From assembly GCA_024398055.1 (NCBI GenBank), contig CP073749.1, positions 620,001 through 684,000 of the forward strand: 64,000 bases of DNA, in the 5' to 3' direction. Positions 52,022 to 61,682 of the stretch are shown here, in pieces. Origin of the DNA: a bacterium SCSIO 12741. GTDB taxonomy: Bacteria > Bacteroidota > Bacteroidia > Flavobacteriales_G > Salibacteraceae. Within the stretch, counting starts at the first letter, position 1, and each line of letters starts with the position of its first letter. The notes under the pieces were generated by a model. It had not been told where the DNA came from. It saw nothing but the letters and a program-made list of their open reading frames with translations, and did no database searches. The position numbers were made by a program, and so were the translations under genes.

Positions 52022-53896
52022 ATGAAGCAACGTATTTTAACCTTAATAATCATGGCCTTTGGACTGAGCTCCATGGCCCAACTACCCTGGAGTAAGATCA
52101 AAACTACCGGGCAATATTCAACCTATTTAGAAGCATCAAATTTTAAAAGTGGAATTGATGTTCCTCCCGATGCGATTGTGGTCAATCAAACTAACAGTAA
52201 TTCGATTTATGACGAAGGAACGGTATTTATGGCTTATTCTTCACATGATGAATTCAAAGACTGGACTAATACCTCCGAAATCGGAGCCTGGATTTTAGGG
52301 TTCGAACCCTCAGGCAACTTGATACTTAGCCGCAAAATCGAAATTCCGTCGGCTTTCATCTATGGGGACTGCCCAGAAGGCTACCTCAAAATAAACAGCC
52401 TCCGATATGATAATGACGATCTCCTCGTTTTCACCGGAAAATATGTTTGTCACCTAAACAACGCCAACCAATCTATGATCATTGGCACCTACAATTTGCA
52501 GACTGGTGCGGCTGATATCTACATCAAGAATTTCACCCAAAATCATGACAAATTCGACCAAATATTTCCTCAGAACTCCAAAGGAATTGGCGTGCAACAA
52601 TGCGATGAAGATGGAATTCATTACTTAGCCATCGGCGAATATGAGTTTTCACATTTGCCTGGAGATAGAAAGCCATTTGCGGTAGCCTTTGAAGTAGACC
52701 CAAATGGTGCTATTTCTATTAAAAGGGTCAAAACATTCCCTATAGATTTTCTTCCAAGAGCGGTCAACAAAGCCTTCACCGGCCATTCGGTTTATGTCGC
52801 TGGACTATACAATCCACATGCTACGGTCTCTGTAGGATGTCCTAATTATTCCCAAGGTCAATTGGGAACAGGAATATTTGAATTTAAATACGAACCATTA
52901 AGCAATTCCCTTTTCATCGCTCAAGGACAAGTGATTTACTCCAAAGAATTTGAAGAAGGGCGATCCTGGTTTACAGATGAAAGCTCGGTAGCCCTTCTCT
53001 ACAATCCCTATAGATTTGGTCATGGTATTTTGACTTTCAACAAACTCAATGCATCGGGTCTTCCGTACGAAACCGGTGTATTACACATCAATTCATTTAT
53101 GACCACACCTAACGGATATTCCGTCTCAGCCAGAAATGGTGTGAGCATGGAGAGTTTCCAGGTGATGGATCATAACGGCTATTTCAAACTGACTTTCAGA
53201 TTGGATGATCCTAGTAATTTTTTCAACCAACCCAATTCCACTTCTATTGGACGACTCAAAATGGATCCATACAACATGGGCAACCCATCATTGACCATTA
53301 ACAGCATCCATACCGATGATGCTACCAATCCAATCCGCGATATTCAAAATGTTACGGGCGCATACTACAATAATGGTCGTGTAGAATACGCCATAGCCGA
53401 TGGTCTTGGTCAAAATACGGACGATTCAAGGGCTCATATTTATGGTTACTACCGGGATGAGTTCCCTACTTGCCACAACACGGTTGAAGCTCGAGTTTCG
53501 GCATTATGCCTCAAGGATTATCTCTTTGCAGAATATCCTGGAAACGACAAATTCACCTTCGACCCGATGCCTTTTAATTTAATTACAGTTACAGGTGATT
53601 ATTCAGATTGCAATAACTACAGTCAAAGCAATTCTTTCAAAAAGAGCCTTGACGTGGCAGAAATCAATCAAGCTTCTCCGATTTCCATCAAGCAAATTGA
53701 CGAGCGGAATTACAGAGTAGATTCCGAGGCAAGTCCTCAATCGATCAAGCTTCTGGATATGACAGGAAAAGAGGTTCAAATCCATGTTGCCGGGCGAATG
53801 ATCACGGTCCCTGAAGTTGAAGCCGGTATTTACCTCATTCGCGTTTCTTTCAAAAATCAAGAGACGAATCATACCCAGAAAATTTGGATCCATTAA
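52022..53896 (+). CDS. Secreted protein with T9SS type A sorting domain
   Basis: A 624-residue protein with a signal peptide (MKQRILTLIIMAFGLSSMAQ). The body is strand-rich and looks like a delta-60/SBBP-type repeat protein (LILSRKIEIPSAFIYG, HSVYVAGLYNPHA), followed by a C-terminal T9SS type A sorting domain (RNYRVDSEASPQSIKLLDMT … EAGIYLIRV). An ATG at 51935 in frame would add 29 residues and is not favoured, since it hides the signal peptide. It is divergent from the sensor kinase gene across a 167-base spacer. No enzymatic motif is seen. Confidence 0.85.
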   Translation: MKQRILTLIIMAFGLSSMAQLPWSKIKTTGQYSTYLEASNFKSGIDVPPDAIVVNQTNSNSIYDEGTVFMAYSSHDEFKDWTNTSEIGAWILGFEPSGNLILSRKIEIPSAFIYGDCPEGYLKINSLRYDNDDLLVFTGKYVCHLNNANQSMIIGTYNLQTGAADIYIKNFTQNHDKFDQIFPQNSKGIGVQQCDEDGIHYLAIGEYEFSHLPGDRKPFAVAFEVDPNGAISIKRVKTFPIDFLPRAVNKAFTGHSVYVAGLYNPHATVSVGCPNYSQGQLGTGIFEFKYEPLSNSLFIAQGQVIYSKEFEEGRSWFTDESSVALLYNPYRFGHGILTFNKLNASGLPYETGVLHINSFMTTPNGYSVSARNGVSMESFQVMDHNGYFKLTFRLDDPSNFFNQPNSTSIGRLKMDPYNMGNPSLTINSIHTDDATNPIRDIQNVTGAYYNNGRVEYAIADGLGQNTDDSRAHIYGYYRDEFPTCHNTVEARVSALCLKDYLFAEYPGNDKFTFDPMPFNLITVTGDYSDCNNYSQSNSFKKSLDVAEINQASPISIKQIDERNYRVDSEASPQSIKLLDMTGKEVQIHVAGRMITVPEVEAGIYLIRVSFKNQETNHTQKIWIH

Positions 53897-53918
53897 AATG
53901 ATATTTGAATCAAAATGT

Positions 53919-53953
53919 GGGCGGCGGTTTTCCATTTTTGGAGCCGCCGTTTT
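53919..53953 (+). terminator. Intrinsic terminator of the T9SS gene at 52022
   Basis: CGGCGG (53922-53927) pairs with CCGCCG (53944-53949), with GG on one side, and is followed by TTTT. The stem is rich in G+C. Confidence 0.8.
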
Positions 53954-54010
53954 CCATTTAACTCGACTCCATTCCTCCCATTTCACCTGAAAAATGAGAT
54001 GGCGAAAAAC

Positions 54011-54038
54011 AAAAAAAGAGCACCCAAAAAGGTGCTCT
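54011..54038 (-). terminator. Intrinsic terminator of the AhpD-like gene
   Basis: AGAGCACC and GGTGCTCT form a perfect 8-bp stem around CAAAAA. On the minus strand seven T residues follow. It lies 30 bases past the stop codon. Confidence 0.87.
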
Positions 54039-54067
54039 CCCAAATAATTACATCATCTATTTAATGC

Positions 54068-54607
54068 TTAGTGCACTTCAGGAAAGTCTACTGGCACTTG
54101 AGACAATCCGTAGGCATAGTTGGTGAAGGTTACCGCAATAACTACAGCGAGAAAATCAAACAAGGCTTTCTCGTCATAGCCTAATTCGAAGAAACGCTCA
54201 CGAACTTCAGCATCTACATTTCCAGCCTTGCTGGCTACTTCTCTGGCCAAAGAGGTTAAAGCGTTGAGCTTTGGATCTGCAATGGTTGCCTTTCTTAATT
54301 CATTAGTCTCTTCCTGGCTAAATCCAGCCATTTTTGCCAAAGCCGTGTGCGCTGACTTACAGTACAAACATCCGTTGGCATCGGAGGTAGCCAATTTGAT
54401 GGCTTCAATTTCTTTGGCTGAAAAAGTTCCCTTACCGGCATTAGCGGAGAAAGCCAAAATGCTGCCTAACGCATTGCTGGAATATCCGATGGCGGCATAT
54501 AAATTAGGAACCATTCCCAATCCTTTTTCCAGTTGATCAAACAACACTTGGCTTTCAGGGCTCACTTCATTTTTTGTTGGTACTTCGATCTTAGTTATAG
54601 TGTTCAT
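54068..54607 (-). CDS. Carboxymuconolactone decarboxylase family (AhpD-like) protein
   Basis: A 179-residue all-helical protein. The AhpD-type active site is C80-LYC83-KSAHT with H87, placed in SDANGCLYCKSAH. Proteins of this kind reduce peroxides or peroxiredoxins with the CxxC pair; EIEAIKLATS before it is also typical. It lies 104 bases downstream of the AraC regulator gene on the same strand, so they may be co-regulated. An alkyl-hydroperoxide or related stress role is likely, substrate unknown. Confidence 0.92.
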   Translation of the reverse strand: MNTITKIEVPTKNEVSPESQVLFDQLEKGLGMVPNLYAAIGYSSNALGSILAFSANAGKGTFSAKEIEAIKLATSDANGCLYCKSAHTALAKMAGFSQEETNELRKATIADPKLNALTSLAREVASKAGNVDAEVRERFFELGYDEKALFDFLAVVIAVTFTNYAYGLSQVPVDFPEVH

Positions 54608-54711
54608 CTTTTTGTGTTTTAAGAGTTAAAAATTTTGATGACACAAAGATCTGGCGGCTATGGCGCCCAGGTAATGGCAGGATTTCCCGAGTCCTTGTAC
54701 ATTTTTCCCGA

Positions 54712-55554
54712 TCAGGCTACTAATTGCCTTTTTCGGAAGGAAATTGGGCTTTCGCCGACATGTTTTTTAAAGAAACGGGAGAAGTTGGCAGCATCGGAGT
54801 ATCCCAATTCGAAGGCTAATTCCTCCACGGTCTTATCCGAATGAGCCAACAGTCGTTTGGCCTCGAGAACCAATCGCTGATTGATCACTTGTAAGGGCGA
54901 CTGACTGTTGTATTGGGCGAAAAGATTGGACAGTGTTTTGGGCGATTTGAACAAGAGATCCGCATAATCCTTTACCTGATGCTTTTGCCGAAAATGCATT
55001 TCAACCAATACATTGAATCGACGAACAATATCCAACTGGCTGTCTTTGATTTCAGGATTGATTAGAAGCTGCTTGGTCAACCGAGAACTTTTAATGAGCA
55101 ATCGCTTGAGCAATACACGGAGCATTTCACCCTGAATGTGATCGGTAAAATGAAATTCTTCGCGAAACACCTGAATTAGGTTATGCAAACTCTCCGCTTG
55201 CTCTTCGTCGAGTGTGACTACCGGAGCGCTGGTAGAACCATAAAACAGGAAACCATAACAAGATACTTCGTGATCATGGTCGTTGATGCAATAGAACTCC
55301 CGATTGAATGAAAGAGAAATCACCTTGTGCTCGTCAGATAAAAATTCCACCTGATTATGAGGAGTAAAGAAGATAAGCTGGTTCTTATTGACCTTTACCG
55401 GAAGGGTATCCACCAAAAACTCACAGCCATCTTCCAGTACCCAAATAATGCGGTACAGCCGTTCGGTGTTCATTCTTATGTTTTCGGTGGGGCAGGTAAA
55501 GTCGCTCATTTGAAAGAGTCCGCCCTCTTTTTCGTCTTGGTGGTATAATTTCAT
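54712..55554 (-). CDS. AraC family transcriptional regulator
   Basis: A 280-residue regulator. The N-terminal ~130 residues look like a cupin-type sensing domain (QLIFFTPHNQVEFLSDEHKVISLSF in strands). The last ~100 residues carry two helix-turn-helix motifs: VKDYADLLFKSPKTLSNLF and TVEELAFELGYSDAANFSR, the second with the conserved FSRFFKKHVGESPISFR. An in-frame ATG-like start at 55590 would add 12 residues; ATG 55554 is preferred. It probably controls the AhpD-like gene downstream or the divergent DUF4442 gene. Confidence 0.92.
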   Translation of the reverse strand: MKLYHQDEKEGGLFQMSDFTCPTENIRMNTERLYRIIWVLEDGCEFLVDTLPVKVNKNQLIFFTPHNQVEFLSDEHKVISLSFNREFYCINDHDHEVSCYGFLFYGSTSAPVVTLDEEQAESLHNLIQVFREEFHFTDHIQGEMLRVLLKRLLIKSSRLTKQLLINPEIKDSQLDIVRRFNVLVEMHFRQKHQVKDYADLLFKSPKTLSNLFAQYNSQSPLQVINQRLVLEAKRLLAHSDKTVEELAFELGYSDAANFSRFFKKHVGESPISFRKRQLVA

Positions 55555-55648
55555 CTTAACTACAAATGTAGAAACGGCTCTCCCTCCCAAAATGACGGCA
55601 AGCAGTCATCTCTACTCATTTTTCTAACCAAATGGAGCGGTAGATTCC

Positions 55649-56188
55649 ATGATGAAACCCTTATCTTGGGCCAAACGAATGAAACAGTTTTCGACAGACA
55701 AAAAGGAGAGCCGAAAATCCCGGTGGAAGCGCTTTCAGTTCAACCTCTTTCCGGCCTATCGGCGAACGGGTGCCAAGGTGGAGTTTATCTCTGGGGATTG
55801 GATGGAGGTTCACATTAGTCTTCGGCTCAAGTGGAGTACACGTAATTATGTGGGAACGGTTTTCGGAGGAAGTATTTATGCCGCTCTCGATCCCATCTAC
55901 ATGCTCCAGCTGATTCACATTCTGGGAAAAGATTATGTGGTGTGGGACAAACGAGCTGAAATTCATTTCATTCGTCCCATTAAAAAGAAAGTAACCGCCC
56001 GATTCCTGCTTAATTCGGATCAAATCGAACAAATAAAAAAGGATGTTGCCGAGCAAAAGGAAGTCGATTTTGACCTCCAGGTTCGGTTTCAGAATTCAGC
56101 GGGTAAAACTCATGCTTTGGTCAACAAAACCCTTTATGTTTCAGAACGGTCGTATTACCAGGACAAAATAAAAAAGCGAAAATCCTAA
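55649..56188 (+). CDS. DUF4442 hotdog-fold protein
   Basis: A 179-residue protein. A basic N-terminal stretch precedes a single hotdog domain of the DUF4442 family, recognised by STRNYVGTVFGGSIYAALDP, the long helix IYMLQLIHILGKDYVVWDK and EIHFIRPIKKKV. Such proteins resemble thioesterases of the PaaI/YiiD kind; enzymatic activity is not known. It is divergent from the araC gene and precedes the membrane protein at 56250 by 61 bases. Confidence 0.9.
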   Translation: MMKPLSWAKRMKQFSTDKKESRKSRWKRFQFNLFPAYRRTGAKVEFISGDWMEVHISLRLKWSTRNYVGTVFGGSIYAALDPIYMLQLIHILGKDYVVWDKRAEIHFIRPIKKKVTARFLLNSDQIEQIKKDVAEQKEVDFDLQVRFQNSAGKTHALVNKTLYVSERSYYQDKIKKRKS

Positions 56189-56249
56189 ATACTATACTCT
56201 GGCCGCACCGAACAGGTCGCTTCCATAGAATCAATTATTTTCGCCTTTC

Positions 56250-57749
56250 ATGAGATTTATTCCACCCGCAATCCAGCTGCTTATCCTCGTTTTGTTAGGA
56301 TCCGTTGTCCGATTCGTATTTGGATATCTCTTTGAACCCTGGACTCAGGCTCCTGATCAATTGGCCTGGCAACTTCTCATTGACGAAGGCAGCTGGTCTT
56401 ACGACCAATTGATCCACTATCCGCACGAAGGTGGAAGCGTTTTCATTGCTCTTCTCAGTCGGTTTTTAGGTTGGTTTAGTCCTCTGCCCTCTTTGGTGGT
56501 TTCTGCCTTTCTGTTGGACTTCTTTTCCCGCCTCATTCAAATGTTAATCGTACGCCGTGTATTTGGACAACGAGATGCGCTCATTTTTGGAATTTGGACC
56601 ATTCTGGCCTTGCCCATCATTCTTCCATGGGGTACGGTCAATTATGGTCTGCATTCTCTGGCTTCCCTCTTTCCATTTGTACTGATGTATTTGATCCATC
56701 GCTCCGATTCCACTCCGCGTTCTCACCTTTCGATAGGTCTGTTTCTCGGCTTCGCTGTGTGGTTTTCATACATCAATGTCGTCTTAATTCCGGTGTACGT
56801 GTTGGTCGAGTTCTTTCGATCTCCGCGGTCTCGGAATGCGCTATGGAGCCTATTGGGATTGAGCATCGTTTTAGGCATTCATGTAGGGGTCAGAACTTTT
56901 GCCGATCCCGGATTTCAGCTCGACCAAATTCCTTCAGGAAGTATTCGGGGAACGGAGTTTACCCTAAGCGACCCAGAAACCTGGAAACAGCTATACAAAG
57001 TTTGGTACGGTCCTTTGGCCGATTCTCTTCTCGTAGTGCCCAATCAGGAAAATGTATATCGCCCCATTCGCTATGTATGGTTGGCCCTGATGGGTTGGGG
57101 AATAATGGCCTACCTCAGAGCGGTAAAATTGGGAAACAGACCACAAGTCCCCTCCTGGCTGTTGGTGGCGGTTTTTCTCTTTTTGTGTTTGTATGCCTTA
57201 AGTCCGTTTTACCACAATTCACCCACAGTTACCCATTATGTTCTCTATCGCCACCTGTGTTACATTCTTCCGTTGTTGGCACTCTTCGTAACCCTTGGCC
57301 TTAATTCAGGTAAACTCAGGCAGATTGGGCTTGTGCTGTTTATCGGTTTAAGCAGTTACGGTTCTCTCCTTTTGTTTGATCAAAGTAAGTCTGAGGAAAG
57401 CGGTGAAAAAGCGGCAGGATGGGTTTTGGCGCTCAAATTTGGACATGATCCACAGCGTCTGGCCGGGCTTATTCAGGGCGAACATGAGGCCGAATACGTG
57501 GAAGGTATAGGCTGGGGAATGGGAATGGTGTTGCTTCGTTCGGACTCTATTGCTGGTGGTTCCAATGACGAGCAAATCCAGCAATTGGTGAACGCCATGG
57601 AACACTTTCCGTTGGAATATCATCCCGAGTTTATCCAGGGTGTTCAATTCAGCACTCAAAACACGGGCACCCCACAATCGGAGCAAGCTTTGTTTGATCG
57701 CTTTCTGGAAACCTACGAAAGCTCGGCGACAAATTCGGGTAAAAATTGA
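56250..57749 (+). CDS. Polytopic membrane protein, GT-C-like
   Basis: A 499-residue protein with about ten membrane helices, the first at ~8-28. Short aromatic-rich loops and an early polar loop (EPWTQAPDQLAWQLLIDEGSW) recall GT-C glycosyltransferases such as the PMT/ArnT class, where acidic residues of the first loop are catalytic. The C-terminal ~110 residues are soluble. I cannot place it in a named family, so glycosyl transfer is only a possibility. It sits upstream of msrB by 62 bases. Confidence 0.72.
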   Translation: MRFIPPAIQLLILVLLGSVVRFVFGYLFEPWTQAPDQLAWQLLIDEGSWSYDQLIHYPHEGGSVFIALLSRFLGWFSPLPSLVVSAFLLDFFSRLIQMLIVRRVFGQRDALIFGIWTILALPIILPWGTVNYGLHSLASLFPFVLMYLIHRSDSTPRSHLSIGLFLGFAVWFSYINVVLIPVYVLVEFFRSPRSRNALWSLLGLSIVLGIHVGVRTFADPGFQLDQIPSGSIRGTEFTLSDPETWKQLYKVWYGPLADSLLVVPNQENVYRPIRYVWLALMGWGIMAYLRAVKLGNRPQVPSWLLVAVFLFLCLYALSPFYHNSPTVTHYVLYRHLCYILPLLALFVTLGLNSGKLRQIGLVLFIGLSSYGSLLLFDQSKSEESGEKAAGWVLALKFGHDPQRLAGLIQGEHEAEYVEGIGWGMGMVLLRSDSIAGGSNDEQIQQLVNAMEHFPLEYHPEFIQGVQFSTQNTGTPQSEQALFDRFLETYESSATNSGKN

Positions 57750-57811
57750 TGGCACTTCTCTTTCCTGGAAAATCAAAATACTAACTTGGTCAAAATCCAA
57801 ATTACAGGGCT

Positions 57812-58258
57812 ATGTTAAACTGGAACGACATCATACATACAGCTACTAAGGGAAATCCCTCACCTCCACATCGGGTAGAAAAATCGGATGAAGAATGGCG
57901 GGCTCAACTCACAGAAGAGGAATTCTATGTCACTCGTCAAAAGGGAACCGAACGGGCCCATAGTTCGGATATGTGCAACTTTTTTGAGCCCGGAAAATAT
58001 GCCTGTAAGTGTTGTGACACACCCTTGTTTGACTCGGAAGAGAAATTTCAGAGTGGCACCGGATGGCCTTCATTCACCCAGCCTCTCGACCCAAGTCATG
58101 TAGCCCATCACAAAGATGTAAGCTTTGGAATGGTTCGCGTGGAAGTAACTTGCAATGTGTGTGATGCTCATCTTGGCCATGTTTTTCCAGATGGTCCTGA
58201 GCCGAGTGGATTGCGGTACTGCATCAATGCAGTCTCTCTAAACAAAATGGATTCTTAA
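57812..58258 (+). CDS. msrB: Peptide-methionine (R)-S-oxide reductase MsrB
   Basis: A 148-residue MsrB. It has the family motif GTGWPSF (82-88), zinc-binding CxxC pairs at 65/68 and 114/117, and the catalytic Cys137 in LRYCINAVSL. C55 could be the recycling cysteine. It reduces the R form of methionine sulfoxide in proteins. No signal peptide is present, so it is cytoplasmic. The next gene begins 16 bases after it. Confidence 0.97.
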   Translation: MLNWNDIIHTATKGNPSPPHRVEKSDEEWRAQLTEEEFYVTRQKGTERAHSSDMCNFFEPGKYACKCCDTPLFDSEEKFQSGTGWPSFTQPLDPSHVAHHKDVSFGMVRVEVTCNVCDAHLGHVFPDGPEPSGLRYCINAVSLNKMDS

Positions 58259-58274
58259 CTCAAAAAACACCACA

Positions 58275-59366
58275 TTGAAAACCGACTCTAAGCGCATTTA
58301 CGGATTCGATTTGGCCCGAGGCTTGGCTTTGGTTGGAATGGTTCTGGTCAATTTTAAGACCGTAATGGTTCTTCCCTCAGAGTCAGACAAGAGTCTCTAT
58401 CACCTCCTGGAACTTCTATCGGGAAAAGCAGCTGCTCTTTTTGTCGTATTGGCTGGTGTCGGCATGACTCTCATGTGGAAAGGTGCCATGGATCGAGGCG
58501 GAAAAGAAAAAGCCGCTCAGGTTCGTATTATCTTATGGAAAAGGGCACTCTTTCTGTTTGTTGTGGGAATGAGCTACTACGTCATTTGGCCGGCCGACAT
58601 TCTGCACTACTATGGAGTTTACCTCAGTTTTGGGGTCTTGTTTTTAGCTCTTTCCAGAGCTACCCTTATAGCCAGCAGTCTCTTTTTGATTCTAATCTAC
58701 CCGATCCTTTTGGTTACCCTAAACTACGAAGCGGGCTGGGATTGGAACACCTTGGAATACACCGACTTTTTCACGCCAACTGGATTCTTTCGAAACCTAT
58801 TTTTCAATGGATTTCACCCAGTCATACCCTGGATTGCATTTCTACTCACCGGAGTTTGGGTCGGCCGATTAGATTTCAATAACAAGGCCATGGTAGCCAA
58901 ACTTAGGTGGTCATCACTGGTCATTTTTGTCCTCTTCACCATTCTTTCATGGGGAGCCTTAAAAACAGCCGGCCCCTTCCTTGAAATGGATGCCGAAAGC
59001 GTTGATTTTTTGTTCTCTACCGGTCCGATGCCGCCATCCCTATTTTATATGCTTTCTGCAAGCAGCCTGGCCGTTTTTCTGATTACCCTTTGCGTTTCCA
59101 TGGCCAAACGATTTCCAGATTCTCTGGTTATTCGGTCGCTTATCAGTGGAGGCCAATTAGCTCTGACCAATTATTTTGCCCATGTCGTATTGGGCATGCT
59201 CGGTCTGTTGATGGTTACTGGAAAGCTGGAACAGGCCTTTTCCATCGAATTTGCATTTGGTTATAGCCTGCTTTTTAGCCTTTTCCTGGTCATTGGATCG
59301 CACCTTTGGAAAATGAAAAAAGGCCGAGGCCCTTTGGAAACGCTCATGCGGAAAGTAACCGGCTAA
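58275..59366 (+). CDS. DUF418/DUF1624-type membrane acyltransferase-like protein
   Basis: A 363-residue protein with about ten membrane helices. The N-terminus FDLARGLALVGMVLVNF matches the DUF418/DUF1624 and acyltransferase-3-like group of membrane proteins. Late helices (GQLALTNYFAHVVLGMLGLL) fit DUF418. The start is a TTG at 58275; no in-frame ATG gives the conserved N-terminus. It is 16 bases after msrB and may share its message. The role is unknown; some relatives acylate surface sugars. Confidence 0.82.
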   Translation: MKTDSKRIYGFDLARGLALVGMVLVNFKTVMVLPSESDKSLYHLLELLSGKAAALFVVLAGVGMTLMWKGAMDRGGKEKAAQVRIILWKRALFLFVVGMSYYVIWPADILHYYGVYLSFGVLFLALSRATLIASSLFLILIYPILLVTLNYEAGWDWNTLEYTDFFTPTGFFRNLFFNGFHPVIPWIAFLLTGVWVGRLDFNNKAMVAKLRWSSLVIFVLFTILSWGALKTAGPFLEMDAESVDFLFSTGPMPPSLFYMLSASSLAVFLITLCVSMAKRFPDSLVIRSLISGGQLALTNYFAHVVLGMLGLLMVTGKLEQAFSIEFAFGYSLLFSLFLVIGSHLWKMKKGRGPLETLMRKVTG

Positions 59367-59548
59367 TCTTCAAAGCCTTCCATACCTCATGTTTTCTGAA
59401 TTTCAAAGGTTTTGACAAGGAATAAGTCGGAAGCAATTCACCACCATTTCTTTAAAATGGATTAATTAATTCCTAACTTGCCGAAAGCCGTAAAATTTAT
59501 TGCTTTACACACCGTTAGCACCGCATCGGAAATTATCGATTCACATCT

Positions 59549-61318
59549 ATGACAGGAAACAAGAAGATCATCCTCGAAGCCTACCGTAATTTGAAACACA
59601 AGGTTTCGGGCGAATCCTCCCAATCGCTTAGAGATTCATTAAAGAAGTACGGAGATTCCGTTGAATTGACGTACAAGTATTGTCCGGATTTAGATGAGCA
59701 CCCCCTCGCAATAAACGCTGCCAAGGCCGTTATCGCCGCCGAACCTCAAGGGATTAGCAAATCGGAAAAGGTTTACCAGCTTTTGGCTGGAAATAGCAAC
59801 AAATTTGCAGAAGAAAAGGTCTTTGAAGTAGCCCGGGAAGTGGGCCTTAACATGGACCAATTCGAAAAAGATTTTCACGATCCGCAGACTCAAGCTCGTA
59901 TTGAAAAAGACATTGAAGATTCGAAGCATTGTGGCCTTTGGGTTTTCCCTGGAATTACCATCGACGGATCGCCTTACAACGGAGCCTGGGATGATGACTC
60001 CCTCTTTGCAGCCATCGAAAATCGGGGAAGCCAGGAATTTGACAAGGCCATAGAAAGCTTCTTTCAATGGGGTGCTTCAGCCGCTGCCGCCTTGATCATT
60101 GCCACGGCCGCTGCCCTGATCATGGTCAACTTCGGTTTTTTCGACCTCTATGAGCACTGGCGACACACCAAAATGGGACTGGCATTCGGAGAACATGACC
60201 TAATGCTCCACCTGGAAATTTGGATCAACGACTTTTTGATGGCCATTTTCTTTTTAATGATTGGACTGGAAATTAAAAAGGAGGTATTGGATGGGGAACT
60301 ATCCGATATGAAACGAGCCGCCATGCCAGTGATTGGAGCTTTAGGTGGAATGACCATTCCTGCCCTTATCTATTTTTTGATGAATACCGGAACTCCCACC
60401 GCCAATGGCTGGGGAATTCCCATGGCTACAGATATTGCCTTTACCCTGGGACTCATGGCCTTATTAGGCTCCCGGGTGCCTATATCACTCAAAGTATTTA
60501 TCTCCGCCCTGGCCGTAGCGGATGACTTGGGAGCGATTGTCGTGATCGCCCTATTCTATGGTCACGGGTTCCACGTCATGCCCTTCTTAGGAGCATTGAT
60601 TGTGATTGCTCTGATGTTTTACCTCAACAAAAAGAAGGTTTACGACATGACAGCCTACGTGGGCCTTGGGCTCATACTTTGGTTTCTCATCTTTCAAAGT
60701 GGACTCCATGCCACGCTTGCTGGGGTGATCACGGCCATTCTAATTCCATCACGTAGAAATGCAGATCTGTCCTTGATTGCGCGTCAAACAGCCATTGTTT
60801 TTGACAAGGAACTCGAAAAGATAAACGACGACGGAAACGACCAAAAACACATTGGATTTGCATCCCTTGGCTTACTTCAAAACTCCATTGAACGACTTCG
60901 GGAACCCAGTGACCATTTGATGCATTCTTTGGAAAAAATGGTCAACTTTCTAATCCTCCCCGTGTTTGCATTCTTCAATACCGGAATCCTCATTGTGGCG
61001 GATAAACTCGATCTTTTTGCCCCCGTTAGTCTGGGCGTTGTATTGGGCCTTGCGATTGGAAAACCACTGGGAATTGTAGGTGCATGCTGGCTGGCATCCA
61101 AGTTGAAAATTGCTCAGTTGTCTCCCGAAATAAACTGGCCTCAGTTGATGGGGGCCTCGTGCCTGGCCGGAGTAGGATTTACCATGTCTATTGTGGTGGC
61201 TTCAAGTGCCTTTTCCGGAGATCTTTTGACTTCTTCCAAAATCAGTATTCTTATCGCCTCCTTGATTTCAGCAGTGGTGGGATTAGTTATTCTAAGAGCA
61301 GTGACCAAAAAAGCCTAA
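59549..61318 (+). CDS. nhaA: Na+/H+ antiporter NhaA with N-terminal DsbA-like domain
   Basis: A 589-residue fusion. Residues ~35-160 resemble a DsbA/FrnE-type thioredoxin domain (SVELTYKYCPDLDEHPLA, then a helical insert, then GLWVFPGITIDGSPYNG with the cis-proline P134). The usual CxxC is missing: C45 is followed by PDL, and C128 is apart. Residues ~170-585 are NhaA, with ATDIAFTLG (D295) and AVADDLGAIVV (D325-D326), matching the ion-binding aspartates. NhaA exchanges Na+ for H+ at the inner membrane. The first domain has no signal peptide and so should be cytoplasmic; it may be a pH or redox sensor. Confidence 0.93.
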   Translation: MTGNKKIILEAYRNLKHKVSGESSQSLRDSLKKYGDSVELTYKYCPDLDEHPLAINAAKAVIAAEPQGISKSEKVYQLLAGNSNKFAEEKVFEVAREVGLNMDQFEKDFHDPQTQARIEKDIEDSKHCGLWVFPGITIDGSPYNGAWDDDSLFAAIENRGSQEFDKAIESFFQWGASAAAALIIATAAALIMVNFGFFDLYEHWRHTKMGLAFGEHDLMLHLEIWINDFLMAIFFLMIGLEIKKEVLDGELSDMKRAAMPVIGALGGMTIPALIYFLMNTGTPTANGWGIPMATDIAFTLGLMALLGSRVPISLKVFISALAVADDLGAIVVIALFYGHGFHVMPFLGALIVIALMFYLNKKKVYDMTAYVGLGLILWFLIFQSGLHATLAGVITAILIPSRRNADLSLIARQTAIVFDKELEKINDDGNDQKHIGFASLGLLQNSIERLREPSDHLMHSLEKMVNFLILPVFAFFNTGILIVADKLDLFAPVSLGVVLGLAIGKPLGIVGACWLASKLKIAQLSPEINWPQLMGASCLAGVGFTMSIVVASSAFSGDLLTSSKISILIASLISAVVGLVILRAVTKKA

Positions 61319-61324
61319 GCTTTT
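61309..61324. terminator. Small hairpin between convergent genes
   Basis: AAAAGC-CTAA-GCTTTT overlaps the stop codon of nhaA (61316-61318) and reaches the stop of the DUF3307 gene (61323-61325). With A and T runs on both sides it could end transcription in both directions. The stem is only six pairs. Confidence 0.4.
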
Positions 61325-61682
61325 AGCCCACAATCTGCATGATGTTGTCCAGGTAGTGTAAAGTCCAGAAAAGGCATTGCATGTGGATCATTTGGTCGAA
61401 CCCTATGATGGGGTAAAACTTGCGAGGTTCGTCACGGTATTTGTGGACAAGCTTGCTCGTAAAAAAGTCGGTTATTAAATGCAGGGCTCCGTTAACAAGT
61501 GCAAAGAATATGGCTTGTTTAAAAGGCAAAAGCAGGAGGCTGAAAAGCAGAAGGGTTGTGGAATAGGTAGCCACATGAAGGCATAACCATTTCAAACTAT
61601 AGCTCTTCTTCAAAGCCATATTCGAAGACTGGAAGAGAAAATCCCCAGCCCAGTGGGCCACCAATAGCATGCTAAAAGTCAC
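61323..61682 (-). CDS. DUF3307 family membrane protein
   Basis: A 119-residue protein with about three membrane helices. HWAGDFLFQSSNMALKKS near the start and HLITDFFTSKL are the conserved His/Asp motifs of DUF3307. Its function is unknown; the family may be metal-dependent membrane enzymes. It is convergent with nhaA, with 4 bases between the stop codons. Confidence 0.88.
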   Translation of the reverse strand: MTFSMLLVAHWAGDFLFQSSNMALKKSYSLKWLCLHVATYSTTLLLFSLLLLPFKQAIFFALVNGALHLITDFFTSKLVHKYRDEPRKFYPIIGFDQMIHMQCLFWTLHYLDNIMQIVG

